64,000 bases of DNA from Aphrophora alni. Its lineage: Eukaryota; Arthropoda; Insecta; Hemiptera; Aphrophoridae. Made by a program: the position numbers and the translations under genes. The notes under the pieces are model-generated. The model made no database searches. It saw only the letters and a program-made list of their open reading frames with translations, and was not told the origin of the DNA. Within the stretch, counting starts at the first letter, position 1, and each line of letters starts with the position of its first letter. The stretch is taken from the NCBI GenBank assembly GCA_963513935.1, contig OY740777.1, forward strand, positions 15,797,092-15,861,091, written 5' to 3'. Below, in pieces: positions 13,301-25,300 of the stretch.

Positions 13301-16300
13301 GCAACCTACCACGAACATAATAATTTCTTCATCAGGAAAACATACATATTTGTAATCAGAATAATTTTCAATTTTATTTGATAACCCACATATAATATTT
13401 CAAAAAATAAAATATATAAGAACAATACAAAGGATATTCATAACAATACAAAGTTTAAAATATATATAAGATTTATTATCTTACTAAGCTACGAGACTAT
13501 GTTGGGTTATTATTTCTCTTTTGTGCTTTAGGTTTAACATTTGATAACGAGAGTTTATTTACACTCTAAACACGTCGTGTATAGGTTTTAGATACAAATA
13601 ATGTCAAATGACCAGTTAAACCATATTATTATATCTCTGTCTGTCTGTTGTCTGTACTATGTATAATCCAAACGAGCGGACTATTAATTAAATTTGATAT
13701 GTGGAAATATTTTTTAAAATTATATCCAAATTAAAAAAAATTACTTCTATAACCCAAAATTGTACTTCCTATAAGACAACAAAATTATGAACGTGCCGCG
13801 TATTTTTAAACATTTTTATTCATGGTAATAAAAAAAATGGTTTGTTTTATTAATATTTAGTTTATTTTATTTCAACTGGAAAATGTTACCGTAAGTTACA
13901 CAGAGTATTGATAAAACCATGTAATGGAAATAAAAATTACAGTTTTATTAATTAAATGGTGTAAATCTATCGAATTTCCTTTTCAATCATTTTGATTGAA
14001 CTTACATAAAAGGGTAATAAAAGGGCAATAAACAGAAACTACAAAAAAGTAATAAAAAGTTTATCATTGTTATGTATTTTTCTAATTGAGTTTTTAATAA
14101 ACTTTTGAGTTGCCCCCCCCCCTCAGGACCCCTGCGGGGAGTTAGAGTTGACATTTTCAGCAGGTCTTATTTATCCAAAAAAACATTTACAAAGTTTAAT
14201 TTTCTTTCAATACGTTTAAAATCTACACAAGGGTGTCCATCATTTTGGAACACCCGGTATATACAAAACAAATTTGTGGCATAAGAGAAGTAATTTTATG
14301 CTCTATTTTAATTTATAAATATTTTTGTTCAAAAAAACGTCAATATAAGTTTAAGACAACGTTCATAATGTTTTTTTTTTAATTTTTTGACTGACAATTT
14401 AATGACATATTTAATTAGGCATAGTTTTGTTTGGTTATTATTTGGTTTAATAGATGACTGTGTGAGAAAGTTTGTGCAAAGAAAAATTTGGTTAAAGGAA
14501 GAAATCTCTCGGTCATCATCGCCTTATAATTTTTTTTTTTAAATAAGAAAAGAGTTTAAAATTCAGACACCCCTAGCTGTAGAGTACTTTAATAGCGTCA
14601 CTATAAAAGAGAACGAGTGTTTTATCAAAAGAGACCTGTTAAGAAAGATGTTAAGAGACCCAAAACTACTTGAAAATATGTATATCCGGCTAGGTTCTCT
14701 CAAGATTATCAAACATGAAGGTGAAATGTGTTTTAATCTAACAATATTGAACGCAAAGCTCAGACGATGAAGCCATTTCTAGATAAACAAGTTAACTAAG
14801 AATTAGGAGTAACCACAGTAGTTCAAGGAATCGGACAGGAATAGATCCAAGGAAGTTTACAAAATCCCGGGCACTTTGGCTTAATCAGGTGCGTTGTATT
14901 TCTAGCTTCTTCACGCATGCGCACTCCCTAGATCTTTGTTCCACTTCTGAGATTAAGTCATATATTTTTAAACTTGGTCGAACGTTAGTCAGTAGTTATA
15001 AAACCTTGGAGTTGAGTAATGTAGATGCAATAAAAATCTACACAAGCGATTAAAGCCTAGAACAAATTTTATAGTCTTTTAAATTTTCAATAATTGATAT
15101 GCGTTCTGTAGTTAATGAAATGGCATTATTTTTTAATTTGAAAAGATTTAATCAAACGGTCTGTAGGTGTATTTTACAAAATTTCAAGACAATTTTTTCG
15201 TAACTTCAAATTGTAGGTTAGGAAGAAACTGTGGAATATATTAGAAAACTTAAGGTGGAAATATTTTTCATGCAAAAAATAATAAATTTCGAATATTTAG
15301 ATACGATTTTGATAAAAAAATGTATTAGATTGTAACCTCTAAGCGCCAAAATAAAACGTATTGGTTGTCATCTGTAAAACAAAAACAAAAATCACCTATG
15401 GAACTGTTAAGTACTTAGTGTCTCAAATTACTTTCAAACGATGTTATCTAAATATAATATCTCGAGGTACAGTTACACTTCAGAGAAAATTTAAGAAAAA
15501 CAAAATAACAAAATCGAAACTTAATTTTCAGAGAAATCCGAATTAAGTTCTAAACACATTTACAGTGCAAACGAAGACAACTTTATTTAAGAATATTTCA
15601 ACATTTATTTTAAATCCTTTTTTTGTTTTTCACCCTTCGGAACTCACTTATAATGAATTGGGCTTTACAATCTTAAGGGAACCAAGTTGAATCTATACTT
15701 TTTTCACGTGAGTGGGTTAGATTCCTTTCTTTCAATTTTCCTATCACATCTTCAATTTAAAATGAAAGTGGGAAAACTAAATAAAATTCAAATACATGCT
15801 TCACACTAGAAAACTCAAGATCAAATTTGTGGAAAAAAATAAACATGAATAAAACTATTTATGATGTATTAACAATTCCAGTTTTTTTATCTCAAACACG
15901 TCTGGAAGAAAAAGTTTTTCTTTCGAAATTTTAAACATCGATTAAAAATTAAAACATGAGATGCAGTATGTTTTAAACAAGTTGTTAAGTTTCTATAAAT
16001 CAAGCGCATTTTTGTTAACCACACCAACTAAAGTGATTTTATCTTGCGATATTTAAAGCTTTTGTTGAGGAAATGCGAACACCATAGTTTCAGATTGAGC
16101 TAACTATAGCAAAGCTCCGGTTAGGAAGCTGGTGGATATTTTTAGATTCGGGAGTTTAAATGACAAGAAACTAGACCAAATTATCTCAAACCCGTTTTGG
16201 AACTCGCTTTCTTTCTCGTATAATAGTATATTCCATCAGTAGGAGCAGAAATGATTGTTGTCAATGCGCAATCGTGTTTTACGAGCGAAGCGAAGCCGAT

Positions 16301-19300
16301 CTCGGAAATACGATTAAGCGCCGAAAATACAATGTAAACAAACAAAATCATAACCAAATTTTAGGTTAGTTTTTTAAATTTTAATAAAAACATAACAAGA
16401 GTAGGTGATTTGTATTGTTTTCATACTTGAGATAGGTAAACTAGTAGGCCTACAACGTCGTCATTTACAATGTTTACATTTCTGTCAATTTCCACGTTAA
16501 AAACCTTTCATATTCAGCTTCGTACATACCTTTAAATTTACTTGCTAATAACTCTCCCATTACTTCTTTTAAAATACTATCAGCAATTTATATTTTACTA
16601 TCTTGCATTGTACGTATTTGTTTTCACAAACATAACTTATGAAACAATAACAAAGTTTGAGGTTAGGCACCGAAAAAACTCCCAGCTGATTTTTATGTGC
16701 GCGGAAAACGTCGACTTTACGGATCAATTTCAGGGGGGAAAAACATCTGTTTTTCGTGCAGTATAATAAAAAGAAAATTTTGTGATGTGTGGAAAAATCT
16801 ATGGTGAGTTTGTTATGGAAATATCCGGGTGAAATTTCCAAATATAATATAAGTGATTTTTTGAATGTATCCTCCTGTCTGTTGTCCATGGAATTCACAA
16901 CAGCCCAAACAGACAAACCGATTTTTATCAATTTTGATTTGAGATAGTATTTTCTCTCCAGGCGTTGTATGAAGAGAGTGTTTTACGATCAGTCTGCCAA
17001 ATTTTGGAAGCTGTATTTATTCCAGTGTACTACTAAATTTAATAATCTTTCACTTAACTGTTTCAAAATGGTTTTCATTACAAATTATTGATTCTAAAAT
17101 ATTGAAACCTCGAACACCATTGATTTTACAAAATGTTTAACTTCTCTAACTGTGAACAAAATGACGTCATTATTTTTAAGTGCTACAAATCCATTACTTT
17201 CTCATCCATTACACAACAGTGGACCTAACTATTTTAAAAGTTGACTTCTAAGTGTTGGAAACGATCTATAATTATTAATATTGTTAACTTGGACATTTCT
17301 ATTATTTGCGCAATAAATAAACACAACGTTTCGTGAATATAAATCAACTCTCATTATCAAGTGTTAAACCTAGAAAATAAAAGAGAAAAATACTAGCCTA
17401 GTCACCTTGGGACATGTTATAAACTAAAACTATGACCTTCATTTTATTAATTTTTTATAAGGCGATGATATCCAGGAGGTTTTTTTCCTTTTAAATAACA
17501 GGAAAAATATATAAAGTATTCATAAAGTATGAAATATATAAAAAATTTAAAACAAATAAACATAAAAAGTTCGGTTTTTGATACATGTTTACAAGACAAT
17601 ATTTACTTCGTTTTTGATTGTTTTAAATTTAGACGGCCATTTTGGTTCCGCCATTTTGAAATTAGATTTTTTTTAAATAGGAATAGGGTCATGTGAGAAG
17701 TGTTTTTTACGTTGTTTTTATTCTGTGTTCAATGATGAAATCCGTTTTGTATAACTTTCCTTAGAAAGTTATCAACTAATATACCCACAGAACATTTAAA
17801 ACCATAATTTACAGGTGGACAAAATGAGTTGTGTACTTACCTTTAACACATACAAGTTGTAGTTTTGAACTTATGATTTTCAAAAATCCCCAAATTGTTG
17901 CCCTAAAGCTATTTGGGGGGGAGTCCTAAACAATTATAAAATTCATCTACTACCTTAAAAATTGTCCGATCAGTAATAGAAGTAATTTCTATTCGTATCT
18001 TATTTTGTAGTTCATTTACAATGTTTTCTGGTTGGTAAAAACAAATCTTACTTTTTATATATTCAAGTAGGAAGTAATCAAGAGGAACCAAGTCAGGAAA
18101 AACTACGGTATGTATATATTTAAAGGTAAGTACCCAATTCATTTGTCTACCTGTAAATTATGACCCTATTCCTATTGAAAAATAAAACGTAATTTCAAGA
18201 TGGCGGATATCAAAGTTAGAAATACACGTTGTCTTACAAACATATACCAAAAACTAACTTTTAATGTTCAGCCGTTTTAAAGAATTTGTAAATATTCCAT
18301 ATTTTATGAACACAGTACATTTATCTCGGTATTTTTCGATAACTCTGAAGGTTGCTACTATTTAAAAAAAAAAAAAAAAAGACAAAAAATATTCCTTTTT
18401 TTTTAACGTCTTTAACGAGTGTGATTGAATTGTACTCATGTGTAGCCCTTGACGAATCAATCTCTTCAAAAATACCGGTTTGACGTGAAAAAAAACAAGA
18501 ATGTTATAAAATAAGTAATTTCTCAAAGTCGGATCTACGGATTTCGTTAAAATTTATTTAAATATGAAGATCAATAACCAAATCTCGTGTGAAAAATTGC
18601 AAAAATAATTTATTACTGTTCAAAAATAATTATCAATTATTAAAAATAACGCGTTTATGATACAAGCAAGTTAAAGCTCTATTTAAATTTGTAATTTTTT
18701 TTTAAATTTCATAATTCATTTTCACGTTGACAACTACTGGTCAATTTTTTTATGATAAATAGTTGTTTTATTTATTTGTTTTTTGCGATAAGGAATGAGA
18801 AAGTTTGTCCTTTTTTTAATAAAACAATCCCTCTATTACCTTATTGTGAAAAAAACAAAAGATTGTAATTTCTTACATTTTCTCAATAAATTTTCATAAA
18901 CAAAACCATTTTAAATTAGCAACATTTCCCAAGGACTCTAAATCACAGTTTTTAAAATAACTGTTATTAAATGGAATTTTATATTCACTGAATATAACGC
19001 TGTTAAACCGTTATAATGTTCTATTACGAATTAGTATTGTGTAATTGTATGGGGCGAGTCGGCTGAAAAAGGAACTCAAGCATGCTTCGTTAGCGAGGCA
19101 TAACCTAGAACAAAAAAAAACTGCTTTTTTAATGAAAAGAAAATCATTAAAACTCTTGAGCACTCGTACCAGTGGAGTTTGTGTTGCTGTTTATATTTCT
19201 GGATTAATTTGTCTAAAATTTATATACTTCTATGTACTTGAAATACTGAAGTTTTCCTTGAAGTTTACTTGAAGAAGACCAGAAGATATTTAGGGATTTC

Positions 19301-22300
19301 TACGTTATTTTATATCAGTTGACGTAATATACAGAAGGCTCTACCACTACCAACTAAGCAGTTCACAAATCCGAACTGTAGCTAGACGCGGGCTTCTACC
19401 AACCGAGCCACACCACTTCTGTATAAGAAACTACAATAGTAAGCTTTCGGTGACTTTTAAATATTATTTAATGTCTACAATATTAGATCTATCATGTAGG
19501 ACATGTTTAAAAATTTGTTTGAAGAAACAAAGATGAAATGCGATAATTTAGAAAGTGATGATTTTAGGATTTTTAAATATGTTGCTGTTTTCAAATTTAA
19601 GCTGACAGTATATCATAATTTCAGTGATACATTTTCATAATTATATTCAAAAAGATATTGTTTAAATTTTGTCAGTGATATACAGAGTGAGTCATAATTC
19701 ACGTCTAATATTACAGAATGGATTAAAGGCAGTGAAATAAAGAAAACGTGTGTATAAACAAACATATAAACAAACACTCCGGTTTTTCTGTATTTCTGTT
19801 TTTTTTCTGAACAAATTTTGAAAATAGATTAAATATTTAGTCCAGCATTTGTATACACATTTTTTACGTGACATTTTACGAGTATTTTAAAAACCAGAAT
19901 ATATTTGCTACATTTTTAAATGGCAGCTATATAAAAATTAGTAAACTGTGGTTTTACAACAACAAAAATACAAGACACCACCAAATTTGTTACGTTTTTA
20001 ATTTTGAATATTGATGTATTTTTATTAATATTACAAATCATACGATAACCAAAATATTGTTACAAAATTATTTATTGATAATTTACTACAACACCCAGAA
20101 GTTCTGATTAATATTTAATAAAAAAAAAAATTACACCTAAAGAGTAAAGGAAAGATTTGTTAGTATGCAAATATGAGATAAAATTATGAAAATATCCTTC
20201 GGTAATAACATATACAGCTTTATGGTAATTATGTATTGAAGCTTCCCCCAGATTTTAGTTGCTAAAAATCATGCAAATGTAATCTATTTAATTTGTTTGT
20301 CATTAATCAGATATTTTCATCAACGCAAAACAATTTTCAAATCTCAAAATCCTTTAATATTTCACAAACTTACAATTTTTGACACAAGGAATTTAGCCTT
20401 TTTTGGGTATAACGAATGTGTAAAATGATATGTACCCGTCTGTTTATGTACGTCACATTACTGTAAATCATGGCATGTAAATTAAAGGACAAAGACCTTC
20501 CCAGACTTTTGTAAACAAAGACTGGAAATACAGTCACAAACTTGACTCACGTTGTCATTGTGCACAATCGTCATAACCCAAATAAGATTTAATTCCTTGT
20601 GTCAAAAAGTGTCAGTTTCTTCAATATTAATAGATTATGAGACTTGAAAATTGTTTCTAGTTGTTCAAATATGTCTAATTAATGACGAAAAAATTAATAG
20701 TTTACGTTTGCATGATTTTTAGCAACTAACATCTGTGGGGAGCTTCAATAAGTAATTATCGCCTTTATTTGTTCTAAAAGCCGAATAGAATACAATTTTT
20801 TTTTAAATTCTGAGAATGTTTTTCTCGAAATCTTCATCTTTATAAATGTTCCTTGATTTAAAAGATGTAATGAGTAATTTAACCAATAATAACTGGTATA
20901 ATAAACGAGATTAATTACCAAGAATATTTATTTTATTAATAAATAAATTATGGTGTAAGTTGTAATAAAAACAATGATATCGTCATATTTCTAATTAAAA
21001 ATGAAATAAATTTGAACTCCTGCAATTTATTTGTAAAACCAACTGTTTTCGAGATATTTGGTATTAACAATTTTAAACAGTCGCCGTTTTTTAAACCTAC
21101 CAAAAATATGTTGTAAAAGGTTATGTACAAAACAAGTATATGAAATCTGGACTTAATATTTCATCCATTTATAAAATTATAAATTTATTTTTAAAAAACA
21201 GGAACAAAAAGAAAGACGGAAATCAAAGAATTTTTCGGCTTCGTATTTATAAACTTTTCTTTATGTTACTTCTATGAAATATTTTACCATTATCAGAAAA
21301 TCCCATTTTTTACTGCATTAAAACTATTTGAGACTTCTTAGAGGATATATTGTTCATTATTACGCATCTATGCTTAATGTAAAGCACAATCTGTGAAATA
21401 TTATCAATGCCTGTTACAGTATAATTTATGCCTAATTATGCACCATCATAAACTAATAAGACCTTTCTTTACTTTGTGATTTTATAAAATATATAATACT
21501 AGCCATATAGTTTAACAAACATTTCATTGAAAAAGATTTAGTGGGTAAAAAATACATAAACAAAATTTAATATGCGAATTTAGATTGTATTCTAAGGTAC
21601 CTTTTATAACATGTGAATGTTTTCCATATATTCATATTAATAAATTTAACAAATGTTTTAACAAAATCGGTCGCAAAATCCTATTTCATTAGTAGCAATA
21701 ATTAGAAAAACATCTTCGATTTTTTTCCTTCTTTTTAGTTCTAAAAATAATTTAGTCTAATGGCTCCCCGGGAGTGAAACACGATTTCTAGTTGACATCA
21801 GCGAATCACTGTGTTTCACTGCTAAAATCCATGTGTCTACTTATTTGGTTGTAAGCTTTATATCCGCTTTGTTTCTTAAGATAGGCATTGAAGATTTGTT
21901 TCATTTGACATGTCGAAAATTATAGATGGTTGTCAAGTTATACATTTTTACACTCAGTTTATACAGAAATAATTTTTTACATTATTATCTTATATTTAAT
22001 TGTATGGAATTTCTACCCCAGTTCGTATTCCTTCCTATAGGGCCAATTTTTATCATTGGAGTATAAAATAAACAGTGTTACCTAGATAGTTATAAAAAAT
22101 ATTCAATTTCCTTGGAAACACTTATTTTGTAATTTAAATAACATGCTTAAATCAAAAGATCCTTGGTTCAATTCCCAGTCTACGACGTATATTTTTCAAT
22201 TGAAATATTATTTAATTATTACTAGCTGATATAAAAAAACAGTATAAGCATTAAAATCAATCCATTGATAATCAATAATAGATACGTAAGGGCTCCAAGT

Positions 22301-25300
22301 TTAGTAAATATTAATTTTACTGTCGTTTGTAACGAGGTAATAAATTTGATAACTCGAAATCGATGGCTGCAAAGTTATCCAAAGAGGCACTTTTTAAGAA
22401 CTGTTGGTAAATAAGCGAAAAAATATATTTTCACATTTTTTTATTTCAACTTGTTACAGTTTTTATAGATCATAAAATCCCCTGTAATATTTTTTTCCCC
22501 GATCTGGTTATAATTGACCTTGTACGACCTTCTTTCTATAGGTGACGCATAAACTATCCCATGTCATGCGCTTTAATTATTTAAAATCCAAGAATATCGC
22601 ATAGAAAATTCTACAAATATATTTTAGATATTTTAACTATTGCCTTTAGTTTGTAACTCTATGATGAATAAAATAGTAAAATAACCAAGTTATGATTAAA
22701 ATAGAAAAAATGACAAAAATGTTAATTAAAACCCGATCAATACGTAAAAAACTATATTATTCAAAATATAATTGAACACCTTCGAACGATATTTCAACTC
22801 TTTCATATCTTCTCCTTAAAAATAAGTCTTCGGAGAACACTGAATTCATCGATATAATAAAAATTAAATATTTTAAAGCTACTCTCCATATTTTTTGACA
22901 CTTTTTTTATAGCTATTTTTATCGCCCCATAAACAATAAACTCTACATTTTATTCTTCCTTACATTTTATTTTTATTTTTCCTTTTATTATTATTATTTT
23001 CTACTTACGTTCAAGATCTTTTGAGCCGAGATCTGCCTGTAAAAATACATAATTACATTAACCAATAGAATTGTAATACAAATAGAATTACAGAATACAA
23101 TGCAATATACCGAATGTTGTTAACAGTACGACATCTGTTGAAGATTGTAAGAAACCTAATTGGCACATTCCTAAAGACATTCTTCACATTTAAAGCATCT
23201 CTAAACAAAAGGGATTGTCAACCGCGACTCAACAAGTGTTCCTGTGTTAATTCCATTCCGAACGTTGTTGCCAATTCAAACAAAACAAGTAGTTGTGAGT
23301 TATTTGTGTCTTTATTAGAATAATTCTGTTACATGTTTAATTTAATAAACATTATTTTTTATGAAGCAACTGTTATAAAGCTTTTCAAGCTTTTATTTAA
23401 AGGTTTTCATATTAATTTACTACTCGAATAAATCCAGAAAAGTATAATAAAAAGTACATTAACAATTTTTTAATAAGTACGACTTTCTTGAAGGGAATTC
23501 AGAATTAAAAATTAGGATGTAGGTAGCTTTTTTTATTTTAATTATTCTCATGACAAGTATAAAATATTTTCAACATATCTCATTTCCCCGCTATTATTTG
23601 GCCGTGTTGTTGCGCAATAAATATTCGTAATTGTTGCGCATAAACCCAAAATAGTTCCTTCTTATCTAGAACCTGCATGAACTGAAATTACCAACTGGTG
23701 ATCTGCATACCAAAGGTCGGTAAACAATCACATGAACATAATAAACAGAAAAAGATATTAGCATCTTATTTTTCTGCGTATGAGCTGCATGTCAATTGAT
23801 TTTTATATAGAACTGAGCATAAAAGACTCGAGGAGAAAATGAGTCTACTGGCAATTTGTTTAACCTTAAATGATGTAAAACGTGTTGAAATTGTTCATAA
23901 AGGTTGACAAATAACACGTTTCTCCAAACTAAAAATGTATTAATAGTTAGTTAAAATAAATATTACGTTTTTCACTTAAACTTCTTTTCTATACCACCAT
24001 TAAATTTCCTCATTTTATTATTTACACTATTTTGATGATACTACATGAATTGGTTACATGTTTATAACAATGTAATTAGTTTCGTTTAAATCTTTTTTAT
24101 ATAACTTTTTCGAGCAAGTTTTCCTACATAACGTAGCTTTTAGCTAAAATTTCATTTATCTCCGCTTAACCGTCGCTGAAATGTTAGAAACCACAAAAAA
24201 AAGAATTTTATAAAATTTATTCAACAAATAGCTTTTTAAAATTACAATTCAGAGCAGAAACTATGTTTATTCCATTTTCTTCACAAATTTAGTAGATTGT
24301 CATGATGTGGATTTACTACTCAAAGATATCCAGAAAAACGTAATAAAATTTACAATATTCGTAATTATTCTTTTTACAACTAACTTTCTTGGGAAAAATT
24401 TAGAACTTAAAATAAGAATTTAGATTTTTAACTTAGATTTTTTATTATTTAAATTTTTTCCATTACTTTTTTTAACATGTCTCATTTTCTCGCTACTCAG
24501 CATTTAACCGTGTGTGTTGTGTAATAAACGTATGCAGATCACTTTCCTCTGAACAAGAACAGGCCCAAAACAGATCCCTGCGGGACACCGTAATTTAATC
24601 AAACGAATGAATTTAATTAAGGCAGACAAGTAAAGGCTACAAAATTGTCTAATTATTCTAAATGAACGGTTTCACAGTGTATGTCAATGTTAGTTATATT
24701 GGTGGGGGGGAGGTCCGTAAATAACATACATTAGAAATAATTTTAAAATAACCCTTTAAAATTACTTAATGTTTTCTTTTAGTTTAGATTAATGAACTAG
24801 GTTAATAGAAAAACAAATCCTTCCTTAGTAATTAAAAATAACCGTCTATATAAATACTTACACCTTCAATAACATTCTAATGTATTGAAATGTTATTTTA
24901 ATAAGGGACTGTAACTTTAAGTTAGAGAAGTTTCGACAACGAATATTGAGCTTAACTTGTAAAATGGTTAAAACTTGATAGAATAAAACGTGAACACAAA
25001 TAGCACATTTAGAGTTATTGTAGCTCTTGCATCACTGAAAATGGCGTCTTTGTGTTTGAATAAATAAAAGTACTATTTGTGTTCAAGTTTTATTATATCA
25101 AGTTTTAAAAATACAAATACGTCTTCCAATGTTTTCTTTCGATGAATTTTTGATTTAATCACGTTTATATACACCAACTTTTGATAGATGAATACATAGA
25201 GAGTTTACATTTAAACGTATAGAAACATTTTGTAAACTTTTAAATTCAAAATAATGTAATTTAAAGAATAGATATTATTGTCATTTTAGGAATAAATACA

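Noticed and set aside
16569..16931. 120-codon frame, minus strand
   Set aside because: No recognisable domain, lies within an Mlc1 intron, AT-biased composition and no codon pattern of a real exon.
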